Shown: positions 1 to 9,302 of the stretch, piece after piece
How the letters are laid out: each line of letters starts with the position of its first letter
How positions within the stretch are numbered: position 1 is the stretch's first letter
Origin: UBA2166 sp964463965
GTDB lineage: Bacteria > Nitrospirota > Nitrospiria > Nitrospirales > UBA2166
DNA length: 64,000 nt
NCBI GenBank assembly: GCA_964463965.1
Contig: CAYXED010000001.1
Span: 361,516-425,515, forward strand
Direction: 5' to 3'
Made by a program: the position numbers and the translations under genes
The notes under the pieces: model-generated
The model's input: the letters and a program-made list of their open reading frames with translations, nothing else
The model's database searches: none
What the model was told of the DNA's origin: nothing

Positions 1-516
1 GATATGCCACATTGGAATTGTCTCATCTGCCCCTAGATCTTTACTAGTCATCAATGTGGTGTCACGCTCAGGCTGAAAAATTTCCTCCAGTTGCTGAGAA
101 GTTTTCCAGATCAATACAGATGCCTTATTTTGAACCAACATGCGCCCAACGAGAGGATCATCAATACTCCCGTCTTCATCATTATCCAAGTACTGTGCGG
201 TAATATTTGCAGCGTGCACAAGCTTGTCATCTTCAACTTCAGGCAAAGCATAGACAGGTACCCCAAAAACCATAATCTTTCGATTCGAGAAGGTAAACCC
301 TGGATCGGTATGAGAAACAATTGAAAGATCAGGGGTATCATCGGATGGTGCCGAGGGCAAAGGTGCATCGGATGCATTATTATCAACAGACTCCACTTCT
401 GACCCCGGTCGTTCTCTCGGCGGGGGAGGTTTGAGTGGATCAGTTGGAGTACACGAGACTATAAGAAAAAAAATTACAACAGCAGCCACTCCAGTACGAT
501 AGATTACCTTGTCCAT
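1..516 (-). CDS. Exported lipoprotein with EF-hand-like loop (partial, runs off left edge)
   Basis: The minus-strand frame from an ATG at 514-516 stays open for all 172 codons to the window edge, so the carboxy end lies outside. The start encodes a short hydrophobic stretch ending in a lipobox-like IVSC (about residues 17-20), followed by a proline-rich, acidic linker, typical of a lipoprotein anchored in a Gram-negative envelope. Near residue 120 there is an acidic loop, DNDEDGSIDDPL, which fits the DxDxDG calcium-binding loop pattern of EF-hands. Around it is the segment ITAQYLDNDEDG, which I recall from uncharacterised secreted proteins in other phyla. Function unknown; calcium binding is inference only. 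Confidence 0.75.
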   Translation of the reverse strand, partial: MDKVIYRTGVAAVVIFFLIVSCTPTDPLKPPPPRERPGSEVESVDNNASDAPLPSAPSDDTPDLSIVSHTDPGFTFSNRKIMVFGVPVYALPEVEDDKLVHAANITAQYLDNDEDGSIDDPLVGRMLVQNKASVLIWKTSQQLEEIFQPERDTTLMTSKDLGADETIPMWHI

Positions 517-527
517 TTTAAAATACC

Positions 528-884
528 TTATTCTACAGCTCCATGCTGCGTGAGTAATGAAGCAATGTCACTGTGTCCTTTCCCTCTGGCAAGATGTAGA
601 GGCGTAGCCCCAGCATTATTTTTTGCATTGACATTTGCTCCTTGGGCGATCAAAAATTCAACTACAGCCTGGTGGTCAAAGAAAACAGCCTGGTGGATGG
701 GGGTAAATCCATACTTCTCATCACGTTGATTGACATCGTGCCCCCCAATCACAAGCTGCTTTACCTCAACAAGCAAACCATCCTGCGCTGCCATATGTAA
801 GGGTGGAAGCTGCTCCCCTTTCGTACACGCCATACACACAAGAACGAATAACAACATCACGAAAAATCGACTCACATATTTCAT
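528..884 (-). CDS. Ankyrin-repeat lipoprotein
   Basis: A 118-residue protein. The ATG at 882-884 is chosen because GAGG sits six bases upstream; an in-frame ATG further upstream at 909-911 lacks this. It begins with a hydrophobic signal segment and a lipobox (VCMAC), then about three ankyrin repeats whose consensus pieces are visible: PLHMAAQDG, TPIHQAVFFDH and TPLHLARGKGH, each followed by an L-x-x-x-G-A/H-D/N-V-N type helix-loop. Ankyrin repeats mediate protein-protein contacts; here they would be displayed in the periplasm or on a membrane face. It lies immediately before the edge lipoprotein in the same orientation, so the two may be co-transcribed. The partner is unknown. Confidence 0.85.
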   Translation of the reverse strand: MKYVSRFFVMLLFVLVCMACTKGEQLPPLHMAAQDGLLVEVKQLVIGGHDVNQRDEKYGFTPIHQAVFFDHQAVVEFLIAQGANVNAKNNAGATPLHLARGKGHSDIASLLTQHGAVE

Positions 885-973
885 ATAAAACCTCATATGA
901 AAATATATCAAATTCTATATTGCCAAACTCACGATGTACCGTTTAAAAAACAAGTCATTACAACGCGACTTCC

Positions 974-1438
974 TTAGGTGGTCCCAGTAGACCCAAACCC
1001 TCCTACCCCACGTTGGGTCTGAGAAAGAGTTGGCACAACTTCGATCTCAACATCTTCCAGCCGAACGATAAAAAGCTGTGCAATACGCGCACCAACTTCA
1101 ACCCGAAAAGGCATTCCTCCAAGGTTTTTTAATTCAACCATCACCTCACCTCGATAATCAGAATCAACCCATCCTGCACCAACTTCAATATTATGTTTGA
1201 CTGATAATCCAGACCTTGAACCAATTCGTCCAACACATCCGGAAGGAATCGAGACAGCAATACCGGTCGCGATGAGAGCTCTTCCAATGGTGACACAGCC
1301 TGCTTCGGTAATACTCATTGGTACTTCAATGGCTTCCCTGGAAAAAAGATCTAACCCTGCCGATCCAGTTGTTCCTCGAACAGGGACAGTTGCCTCCGGA
1401 AAAAGCTTCATAATCTGCAAGGAGCTACGCACACTCAT
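974..1438 (-). CDS. dut: dUTP diphosphatase (dUTPase)
   Basis: Homotrimeric dUTPase hydrolyses dUTP to dUMP and pyrophosphate, keeping uracil out of DNA and feeding dTMP synthesis. The 154-residue length is normal for the trimeric family. All five family motifs are visible in order: GSAGLDLFS (1), GRIGSRSGLS (2), VGAGWVDSDYRGEV (3), RIAQLFI (4) and the glycine-rich C-terminal arm RGVGGFGSTG (5). The first ATG is used; a second in-frame ATG nine codons in (MKLFPEA) is also possible and no strong ribosome-binding site separates them. It is downstream of the glutathione-linked gene pair in the same orientation. Confidence 0.96.
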   Translation of the reverse strand: MSVRSSLQIMKLFPEATVPVRGTTGSAGLDLFSREAIEVPMSITEAGCVTIGRALIATGIAVSIPSGCVGRIGSRSGLSVKHNIEVGAGWVDSDYRGEVMVELKNLGGMPFRVEVGARIAQLFIVRLEDVEIEVVPTLSQTQRGVGGFGSTGTT

Positions 1439-1485
1439 TATCGACGTAGATCGCTCCTCTTCTAATCAAAAACTCACTCAAACTA

Positions 1486-2436
1486 TTACTGGCCAACCAT
1501 ATGTCTTCCATGGAATCCACTCAAATGTTGCTTAGGTCCAACAGGCACAAGGCCTATAGGATTCACAGTATGATGTGTCATATAGTAATGCCGCTTAATA
1601 TGATCAAAGTTGACAGTCTCGGCAATACGATCAACCTGATATAAATCTTTAAGATACCCAAAGAGATGAGGATAATCACTAATACGTCGAAGGTTACATT
1701 TGAAATGTCCATGGTAAACAACATCAAAACGAATTAGCGTCACAAAGAGTCTCCAATCTGTCTCAACAATATGTGACCCAAAGAGGTACCGTTGTGTCGC
1801 AAGCCTCACTTCAAGCATATCAAGCGTTTCAAAGATTTCATGTACAGCTGTTTCATATACATGCTGCGATGTCGAAAATCCCGCCCGATATACTCCATCA
1901 TTAATTTTTTCATAAATGATCTTATTAAGATGGTCAATCTCTACACGAAGATTTTTAGGGTACAAGTCCATATCAGTTGAGGCAAATTGATTAAATGTTT
2001 CATTGAACATTCTCGAAATGTCATCCTCAGAATTGTTCACAATACATTTGCTCACCTTGTCCCAAAGAACTGGGACAGTAACACGTCCCTGATACCTTGA
2101 GTCAGTTGCTACATATGCTTCACTAAGAAACTCAAACCCATTGATGGCGTCTTTGGAGTGGTAATCACCATCTCGAAAGGCCCATCCCCGCTCATCACGA
2201 ATAGGATCAACGGCTGACATACTAATCACATGCTCTAACCCCTTCAGCATACGAACGAGAATAGCACGATGCGCCCAAGGACATGCCCATGAAACATATA
2301 AATGGTAACGACCTATCTCTGCTGGATAAACTGAAGACCCATCGAGCGTAACCCACGCCCTAAATACATCACCCTGCCGTAAGAACTCTCCCTTAGAGGA
2401 TTGCTCTTTGGGAAACTGTGACTTTCTAGCCATCAT
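1486..2436 (-). CDS. Glutathionyl-hydroquinone reductase (omega/xi-class GST, YqjG/ECM4 family)
   Basis: A 316-residue cytosolic member of the Xi-class glutathione transferases, which reduce glutathionyl-hydroquinones to hydroquinones using glutathione. The catalytic CPWA motif is at residues 52-55 (in the stretch YVSWACPWAHRA), the family signature. Downstream are the expected conserved pieces: a PVLWD motif of the thioredoxin-like domain, SEDDISRM, and an all-helical C-terminal domain containing DWRLFVTLIRFD. Its presence implies glutathione or a related thiol in the cell. It starts only 20 bases after the gamma-glutamylcyclotransferase-like gene and is probably co-transcribed with it. Confidence 0.93.
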   Translation of the reverse strand: MMARKSQFPKEQSSKGEFLRQGDVFRAWVTLDGSSVYPAEIGRYHLYVSWACPWAHRAILVRMLKGLEHVISMSAVDPIRDERGWAFRDGDYHSKDAINGFEFLSEAYVATDSRYQGRVTVPVLWDKVSKCIVNNSEDDISRMFNETFNQFASTDMDLYPKNLRVEIDHLNKIIYEKINDGVYRAGFSTSQHVYETAVHEIFETLDMLEVRLATQRYLFGSHIVETDWRLFVTLIRFDVVYHGHFKCNLRRISDYPHLFGYLKDLYQVDRIAETVNFDHIKRHYYMTHHTVNPIGLVPVGPKQHLSGFHGRHMVGQ

Positions 2437-2455
2437 GCTCGCTCAAATAATAATC

Positions 2456-2878
2456 TTACGCATGGTCATCTTGCCGTAAGCCAGTACATATCTTCATATA
2501 CACATCTCCGTAGAGAGAGAAAAAGTGATCTTGATCCCACGGCTCCGTGCTCAATAAATATTCAGATTCAGGGGGAATGAGATATGCCCATACTTGTAGG
2601 CATTCCCCGCATTCTGTCGTAACCACAATCGTTTCTCGAGCATATACATCATCTTCAAACATATCGAGGATCCGTAATGAATCATCATCTACATCACTAT
2701 ACAGCACCCCTGATGTGGAAGTTCCAAGTCGTCGGCAAATCCCCGGGTATGGCTTATCACGAAGTAGAAAACGCGCATAATTACTTACATACACCTGACT
2801 CCTTGAGAAGCATTTTCCGGTTAATGCCTCCATGATGGAAGGGATAGCAAGGGTCCCGTAGGTAAAAACCTGATGCAT
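2456..2878 (-). CDS. Gamma-glutamylcyclotransferase-like (AIG2/GGCT fold) protein
   Basis: A 140-residue protein opening with HQVFTYGTL, the (V/F)-x-YGTL nucleotide-loop signature of the gamma-glutamylcyclotransferase superfamily, followed by PGICRRLG, GVLYSDVDDDSLRILDMFE and a WAY strand. The acidic pair in DMFEDD matches the region of the catalytic glutamate. Members act on gamma-glutamyl amino acids or glutathione-derived peptides, or repair gamma-glutamylamines; the exact substrate cannot be told from sequence. I place the start at the ATG at 2876-2878, next to the conserved motif; an in-frame GTG six codons upstream (2894-2896) is an alternative. It pairs with the adjacent glutathione-dependent reductase. 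Confidence 0.85.
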   Translation of the reverse strand: MHQVFTYGTLAIPSIMEALTGKCFSRSQVYVSNYARFLLRDKPYPGICRRLGTSTSGVLYSDVDDDSLRILDMFEDDVYARETIVVTTECGECLQVWAYLIPPESEYLLSTEPWDQDHFFSLYGDVYMKICTGLRQDDHA

Positions 2879-2973
2879 TACTGATGATGCCAACACATAA
2901 AACTAGATCTCGGACAGTAACAAGAGTGCAGGCTACAGCGAAGAACAGCAATAGAGAAAATTATATACTTGCA

Positions 2974-4416
2974 TCAAGCGCACGTTCGGCCTTCGCGTAA
3001 AAATACATCAATCTCCGCAGCAGCCTTACGTCCTTCAGCAATGGCCCAGACAATGAGCGATGCCCCGCGTTTCATATCGCCAGCCGCAAAAACCCCGGGC
3101 ACACTAGTCATATATTGCGCATCAACTGAAACATTGCCACGCGCATCAAGTTGAACACCTAAATCATCTAACAAGCCTTTTCGCTCGGGATGAACGAAGC
3201 CCATGGCAAGCAAAACAAGGTCTGCAGCAATTTCAAACTCACTCCCTGAAATAACCGTCATTTGTTGCCGTCCATGTTGATCTGGTTTGAATTCAACGCG
3301 CGCTGCATGAAGGCTTGAAACTGCTCCGTTAGTACTACCAAAATGAGTTGTCGACACACTCCACTCACGAACACATCCTTCTTCATGGGCATGAGATGTC
3401 CGTAACATCATTGGCCACTGAGGCCATGGGGTTGATAGATCCCGGTCAGGTGGAGGCTCTGGGAGCAATTCAAACTGATACACTTCCTTTGCCCCTTGTC
3501 GATGTGCAGTCCCAAGGCAGTCAGATCCAGTATCTCCACCACCAATAATGACAACATTCTTGTTTTTAGCGGTAATCAACAAACTTTTGCCGACAGAATC
3601 CCCTTGATTAATCTGGTTTTGTTGCGTCAAATAATCCATAGCAAGATGCACACCAGCAAGCTCTCTCCCGGGAATTGTTAAATCACGAGCAACCATAGCA
3701 CCACCCGTCAAGCAAACCGCATCAAACGAGCGTTTTAATTCATCAGAAGAAATATCTTGTCCAATATCGGTGTTCACCTGAAACGTCACACCTTCAGTTT
3801 GCATTTGATCAATACGTCGATCTAATACCCACTTTTCCATCTTAAAGTCAGGGATCCCATACCGGAGCAACCCTCCAACACGATCAGCTTTTTCAAACAC
3901 AGTAACTGAATGGCCCGCTCTGACGAGTTGCTGAGCTGCAGCCAAACCCGCTGGACCTGATCCAACAATGGCAATATGTTTCCCTGTTTGAATTAATGGA
4001 AGAATTGGTGTGATCCAGCCATTAGTAAATCCACGGTCAACAATTTCTTGTTCAATATTCCGAATCGTGACTGGTTGATCAATAATCCCCAAAACACAAG
4101 CGGACTCACATGGCGCAGGACACAACCTTCCTGTAAACTCTGGGAAATTATTTGTTGAATGAAGGGCTTTTAAGGCATCCTGCCATCGTCCACGATTCAC
4201 AAGATCATTCCATTCAGGAATTAAATTGTCGACCGGACATCCTGTCTTCGTTTGACAAAAGGGAACGCCACAATCCATACACCGCGCACCTTGAGCCTTA
4301 AACTTTTCCTCAGACATTGGCTCATAAAACTCTCGCCAATCCTGGACGCGATTTCCAACACCCCGCCGAGTAGGCCCTTCACGAGAAAATTTCAAAAATC
4401 CCTGAGGATCACTCAT
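2974..4416 (-). CDS. gltD: Glutamate synthase [NADPH] small chain
   Basis: The 480-residue beta subunit of bacterial GOGAT, an NAD(P)H-dependent flavoprotein that passes electrons to the large subunit. The N-terminal iron-sulfur region has the expected cysteine set (CMDCGVPFC, then GCPVDN, then LCPAPCESAC). It is followed by the FAD site VGSGPAGLAAA, the NADP site IIGGGDTGSDCLG and the C-terminal FAD motif VPGVFAAGDMKRG. The start codon directly abuts the gltB stop (TAA at 4417-4419, ATG ending at 4416), so the two are translationally linked and expected in equal amounts. Assimilates ammonia together with glutamine synthetase, which is not in this window. Confidence 0.97.
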   Translation of the reverse strand: MSDPQGFLKFSREGPTRRGVGNRVQDWREFYEPMSEEKFKAQGARCMDCGVPFCQTKTGCPVDNLIPEWNDLVNRGRWQDALKALHSTNNFPEFTGRLCPAPCESACVLGIIDQPVTIRNIEQEIVDRGFTNGWITPILPLIQTGKHIAIVGSGPAGLAAAQQLVRAGHSVTVFEKADRVGGLLRYGIPDFKMEKWVLDRRIDQMQTEGVTFQVNTDIGQDISSDELKRSFDAVCLTGGAMVARDLTIPGRELAGVHLAMDYLTQQNQINQGDSVGKSLLITAKNKNVVIIGGGDTGSDCLGTAHRQGAKEVYQFELLPEPPPDRDLSTPWPQWPMMLRTSHAHEEGCVREWSVSTTHFGSTNGAVSSLHAARVEFKPDQHGRQQMTVISGSEFEIAADLVLLAMGFVHPERKGLLDDLGVQLDARGNVSVDAQYMTSVPGVFAAGDMKRGASLIVWAIAEGRKAAAEIDVFLREGRTCA

Positions 4417-7400
4417 TTATCGACTCACCCCAACAGTGTCGTGGAGTTTATGTTGTTCAAGCACACGCTTATAATCCGTTGGCATTACCTTCACAAACTT
4501 TGTACATGACTGATTCCAATCTTCAAGAAGCCGTTTTGCTTTCTCACTTTTCGTAAACGTCAGATGTTGTGTCACTAGACTTAATAGCTCTTGCTGATCT
4601 TCATTACTAACCACCTGTTCGAGCTCTACAAGTTCAAGATTACATCGCTGCTCAAACTTCCCATCCTCATTAAAGACATAAGCAATACCACCACTCATTC
4701 CTGCTGCAAAGTTTCTCCCCGTAACTCCCAGTACAACCACTCTACCACCAGTCATATACTCACAACCATGATCCCCAGTACCTTCGATCACTGCGACTGC
4801 CCCGCTATTGCGTACCGCAAAACGTTCTCCAGCGGTTCCATAGAAATAACCTTCACCGGCGGTTGCGCCATACAATGCGGTATTACCAATCAAAATAGTT
4901 TCCTCTGGCACAAACGTCACCTCCTTCGGAGGCACAACAATTATACGCCCACCTGAAAGTCCTTTTCCAAGATAGTCATTGGACTCACCTTCAACACGCA
5001 TAGTAATTCCGCGACTCAAAAATGCCCCGAAACTTTGACCCGCAGAGCCCTGACAATGAATCCGAATCGTATCCTCTGGAAGACCTGCAGCACCATAACG
5101 CTTCGCAACATGACTCGAAAGTATCGTGCCCACGGTACGCTGAGTATTTCGAATTAAAATTGAAATATCGACAGGAGTTTTATGCTCCAAGGCTGGCTGA
5201 GCACGTTGCACAAGATCCCAATCGACGGCATCTTTAATGCCATGATCTTGTTCTTGCACATAATGGGTTGCAATATCAGATGGAACATCTGGCATGTGAA
5301 GTAATGGACTCAAATCAAGGCCTGTAGCCTTCCAATGATCAATTGCTTTAGTTGCTCTGATCTTATCCGTGCGACCAATCATCTCAGCCATGGTCCGGAA
5401 ACCGAGTTGAGCCATTAATTCTCGAATCTCCTCAGCAACAAAGAAAAAATAGTTAACCACATGTTCAGGTTTTCCTTTGAACTGTTTCCTCAATTCAGGG
5501 TCCTGAGTTGCCACACCAACTGGGCACGTATTTAAGTGGCACTTCCGCATCATAATACAACCTTCAACAATCAAAGGTGCCGTAGAAAATCCAAACTCTT
5601 CAGCACCCAACAACGCCGCAATGACAACATCGCGCCCAGTACGTAGTTGTCCATCTGTTTCAATACGAATACGCCCACGCAAATCGTTCAATACAAGCGT
5701 TTGGTGGGTTTCTGCCAAACCTAACTCCCATGGCATGCCAGCATACTTGATCGATGACATAGGAGATGCCCCTGTACCTCCACTATCTCCACTAATAAGG
5801 ACCTTATCTGCATGTGCCTTGCAAACGCCTGCCGCCACAGTTCCAACACCAACCTCAGACACCAACTTTACTGAGACTGCAGCCCATGAATTTGAATTCT
5901 TAAGGTCAAAAATTAATTGGGCCAAGTCTTCAATGGAATAGATATCATGATGCGGTGGTGGAGAAATTAATTGCACCCCAGGCGTTGAATATCGAATACG
6001 TCCAATAACTTCATCCACCTTGTGACCAGGCAATTGGCCTCCTTCACCAGGCTTTGCTCCCTGAGCCATTTTGATCTGCAACTCTTTTGCATTAACCAAA
6101 TATTCCGCAGTCACCCCAAATCGTCCGGATGCAACTTGTTTAATGGCACTATTTTTTGAATCCCCATTCGGAAGAGCCATGAATCGTTCAGCACCTTCTC
6201 CACCCTCTCCGGTATTACTTTTTCCTCCAATCCGATTCATCGCAACAGCAAGAGTCTCATGAGCTTCAATACTGATCGCACCAAAAGACATTGCCCCAGT
6301 AGTAAATCGTTTGACAATTTCTGTCACAGGCTCAACATCACCAAGTGCGATCGGTGAGGAAAGCGTGTTCAATTCAAGCAGGCCACGCAACGTTGAACGT
6401 GTTTTTTGTTCATTGTTCGCCAAGGCACTAAACTCTTGATAATCAGCATAGCTATTTTTCTGTGTTGATTGTTGCAACGTTGTAATAGTTTCTGGATTCC
6501 AATTATGATGTTCACTCTCAACGCGATAGTGATACTCTCCTCCAAAATCAAGCAAGCGAATAGGCTCGACAGAATACGCCACAGCATGCCGTTTCAATGA
6601 TTCCTGCGCAATCTCCCGAAGCTTTACACCCCCAATTCGTGATGCAGTACCTGTAAAATATCGTTCAATTACAGTCTGATGAATCCCAAGTGCTTCGAAA
6701 ATCTGCGCGCCACAATAACTTTGTACCGTTGAAATCCCCATCTTTGAAAAGATCTTGAGTAGCCCTTTATTAACCGCTTTAATAAATTTTGATGATGCGG
6801 TGTCAACATCAATTTCTTTAGGGAGATGCCCTTCTCGGACAAGGTCAATAAGCGTCTCAAATACTAAATAAGGATTGACCATCCCTGCGCCATACCCAAC
6901 TAACATCGCAAAGTGATGTACATCACGAGGTTCACCTGTCTCAACAATCAAACCAACATTTGTGCGTGTTCTCTCTCTGATCAGATGGTGATGTACCGCG
7001 GAAATTGCAAGTAAACTTGGAATTGGTGCAAATGACTCATTGATCGCACGATCACTCAAAATAAGAAATTTAATCCCATCCTGAATACCTTGAGATGCAT
7101 CTCGACACAGTTGTTCTAGAGCAGCTTCCATACCATCAGGCCCATCAGCAACAGGAAATACCATATCCAAGGTCCTTGCAGAAAAATACCCATCGGATAA
7201 TGTACGAATTTTTGCAAGTTCGGCATTAGTTAACACTGGTTGCTGTACACGTATGCGATGACACGATTCTGGAGATTCTCCAAGCAAATTTGGCTTTGGT
7301 CCTACATTCGTAACTAGGGACATAACGAGCTGCTCACGAATTGGATCAATCGGGGGATTAGTAACCTGTGCAAATAGTTGTTTAAAGTACTTGAAAAGTA

Positions 7401-8955
7401 GCTGCGGGCGATTCGACAAAACAGCCAACGGAGTATCAGTACCCATCGATCCAACTGACTCCTGCCCTGTTATAGCCATAGGCATCATCAACATCTTTAA
7501 CTCTTCGACGGTATACCCAAAAACCTGCTGCCTTTGGCGAAGCGTTGCACGATCAGGCTGGGGGACATTCATAGGTTCTGGAAGTTCATCGAGTGACACT
7601 CGATGAGTCAAAACCCACTGGCGATAAGGTTTTTGTCTTGCAATCTGCGTCTTAATTTCCTCATCATCAATAATACGTCCCTGCGCAGTATCAACTAAAA
7701 ACATTCTCCCAGGCTGAAGCCGTCCCTTGGCTCGAATTTTTTTCGCATCAAATGGTAACACCCCAGCTTCAGATGCAAGCACAACAACATCGTCGCGAGT
7801 AATCACATAACGACAAGGACGAAGCCCGTTACGGTCAAGAGTGCCGCCAACAACCGTCCCATCAGTAAATGCTACAGCAGCAGGCCCATCCCACGGTTCC
7901 ATCATTGCTGAGTGATATTCATAGAACCCTCTCCGCTCCAAATCCATATGAGGGTGACCACTCCATGCTTCAGGAATAAGCATCATCATTACGTGAGGAA
8001 GCGATCTCCCACCCATAACAAGAAATTCCACCGCATTGTCCAAACTAGCAGAATCACTTTGTGTTCCATCAATTAACGGGTAGAGTTTTTGAAGATCATC
8101 CCCAAACAAATCCGATTGTAAACGGCCTTGACGTGCATGAACCCAATTCACATTACCCTTTAGTGTGTTAATCTCTCCATTGTGAATGACGTAACGGTAA
8201 GGATGCGCTAAATGCCATGTTGGAAAAGTGTTTGTACTAAAACGAGAATGAACAAGTGCAATAGCGCTTGTCAGAGAAGAATCACTTAAATCTTTATAAA
8301 AAACAGGGAGCTGCTCTGGAAGAAGCAAGCCTTTGTAGACAACCGTACGGCACGATAAACTGGGAATATAAACAACATCTTTATCTCGAATTGCAGAGTC
8401 TCGAATACCATTTTCTATCCGTCTTCGAATTACATAAAGCTTTCGTTCAAATTGTTCTTCATTCAGTACATCACGAGCAATAAAAATCTGCCGAATCCAC
8501 GGCTGCGTTCTCCGTGCAACCTCACCAATTGCATTCTCTGTCAGAGGCACATCACGCCATCCAAGCAGTCGTTGTCCTTCTTCACCTATAATCTGCTCGA
8601 CAAGAGACTCACACTGCCGCCGAGATTCTCTATCTTGAGGAAGAAAAACGACACCAACTCCATACTCCCCCATAGCAGGCAAAGAAATTCCAACATCAAC
8701 ACAAACTTTGGTAAAAAACTCATGTGGGATTTGAATTAAAATGCCTGCCCCATCCCCAGTATAAGGATCACAGCCTTGCGCACCTCGATGAGTTAAGTTT
8801 TCCAAAACTTCCAATCCCTGTCGAACAATTTCGTGAGAACGAATGCCCTTGATATTTGCCACAAAGCCAATACCACACGCATCCTTTTCAAACCGAGGGT
8901 CATATAAACCTTGTTTCCTTGGGAAACCCGGTGATGTAAATGAAGTGTTACTCAT
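4417..8955 (-). CDS. gltB: Glutamate synthase [NADPH] large chain
   Basis: The 1512-residue alpha subunit converts glutamine plus 2-oxoglutarate to two glutamates. The class-II amidotransferase nucleophile is Cys27 in KDACGIGF, implying removal of a 26-residue propeptide. The central and FMN synthase domains carry GGKSNTGEGGEG and the CPVGVATQDPELR motif, and the C-terminal beta-helix domain has the repeated GG-x-GG pattern (GRVVVLGVTGRNFAAGMSGG). Length is typical of the family. It begins 20 bases after ybaB and ends against gltD, so dnaX-ybaB-gltB-gltD may form one transcription unit. Confidence 0.98.
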   Translation of the reverse strand: MSNTSFTSPGFPRKQGLYDPRFEKDACGIGFVANIKGIRSHEIVRQGLEVLENLTHRGAQGCDPYTGDGAGILIQIPHEFFTKVCVDVGISLPAMGEYGVGVVFLPQDRESRRQCESLVEQIIGEEGQRLLGWRDVPLTENAIGEVARRTQPWIRQIFIARDVLNEEQFERKLYVIRRRIENGIRDSAIRDKDVVYIPSLSCRTVVYKGLLLPEQLPVFYKDLSDSSLTSAIALVHSRFSTNTFPTWHLAHPYRYVIHNGEINTLKGNVNWVHARQGRLQSDLFGDDLQKLYPLIDGTQSDSASLDNAVEFLVMGGRSLPHVMMMLIPEAWSGHPHMDLERRGFYEYHSAMMEPWDGPAAVAFTDGTVVGGTLDRNGLRPCRYVITRDDVVVLASEAGVLPFDAKKIRAKGRLQPGRMFLVDTAQGRIIDDEEIKTQIARQKPYRQWVLTHRVSLDELPEPMNVPQPDRATLRQRQQVFGYTVEELKMLMMPMAITGQESVGSMGTDTPLAVLSNRPQLLFKYFKQLFAQVTNPPIDPIREQLVMSLVTNVGPKPNLLGESPESCHRIRVQQPVLTNAELAKIRTLSDGYFSARTLDMVFPVADGPDGMEAALEQLCRDASQGIQDGIKFLILSDRAINESFAPIPSLLAISAVHHHLIRERTRTNVGLIVETGEPRDVHHFAMLVGYGAGMVNPYLVFETLIDLVREGHLPKEIDVDTASSKFIKAVNKGLLKIFSKMGISTVQSYCGAQIFEALGIHQTVIERYFTGTASRIGGVKLREIAQESLKRHAVAYSVEPIRLLDFGGEYHYRVESEHHNWNPETITTLQQSTQKNSYADYQEFSALANNEQKTRSTLRGLLELNTLSSPIALGDVEPVTEIVKRFTTGAMSFGAISIEAHETLAVAMNRIGGKSNTGEGGEGAERFMALPNGDSKNSAIKQVASGRFGVTAEYLVNAKELQIKMAQGAKPGEGGQLPGHKVDEVIGRIRYSTPGVQLISPPPHHDIYSIEDLAQLIFDLKNSNSWAAVSVKLVSEVGVGTVAAGVCKAHADKVLISGDSGGTGASPMSSIKYAGMPWELGLAETHQTLVLNDLRGRIRIETDGQLRTGRDVVIAALLGAEEFGFSTAPLIVEGCIMMRKCHLNTCPVGVATQDPELRKQFKGKPEHVVNYFFFVAEEIRELMAQLGFRTMAEMIGRTDKIRATKAIDHWKATGLDLSPLLHMPDVPSDIATHYVQEQDHGIKDAVDWDLVQRAQPALEHKTPVDISILIRNTQRTVGTILSSHVAKRYGAAGLPEDTIRIHCQGSAGQSFGAFLSRGITMRVEGESNDYLGKGLSGGRIIVVPPKEVTFVPEETILIGNTALYGATAGEGYFYGTAGERFAVRNSGAVAVIEGTGDHGCEYMTGGRVVVLGVTGRNFAAGMSGGIAYVFNEDGKFEQRCNLELVELEQVVSNEDQQELLSLVTQHLTFTKSEKAKRLLEDWNQSCTKFVKVMPTDYKRVLEQHKLHDTVGVSR

Positions 8956-8975
8956 TTGATAAATATCCTACTTCC

Positions 8976-9302
8976 TTAAAATAAACCTGGAATTTGCATC
9001 CCTCCCGTTAAACCTCTAAGTTCATCTGTCATTAAATCTTTTGACTTTCGTAATGCCTCGTTCGTCGCAGAAACAACCAAGTCCTGAAGCATATCAATAT
9101 CCTGTTCCTTAAGAACTTCTGGATCAATTTTAATAGAAATAATTTCCTGCGCACCATTTACTGTTGCTTCAACCATACCACCGCCAGCAGATGCTGTAAC
9201 AGTTTTACTCGCAACTTCTTCTTTTAATTTTTCTAACTGATCCTGCAAGGCCTTTGCCTGCTTCATCATTCCACCCAAATTCCCAAACGGAGACTTCGTC
9301 AT
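8976..9302 (-). CDS. YbaB/EbfC family nucleoid-associated protein
   Basis: A 108-residue member of the small dimeric DNA-binding YbaB/EbfC family. It starts with the typical NLGGMMKQAKALQDQLEKL coiled segment, followed by GGGMVEATVNGAQEI, the conserved beta-strand signature, then SIKIDPEVL and a C-terminal tail rich in Gly/Met. Its ATG overlaps the dnaX stop by four bases (ATGA at 9299-9302), the usual dnaX-ybaB coupling in bacteria. The recR gene that often follows is absent; gltB follows instead. Confidence 0.93.
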   Translation of the reverse strand: MTKSPFGNLGGMMKQAKALQDQLEKLKEEVASKTVTASAGGGMVEATVNGAQEIISIKIDPEVLKEQDIDMLQDLVVSATNEALRKSKDLMTDELRGLTGGMQIPGLF

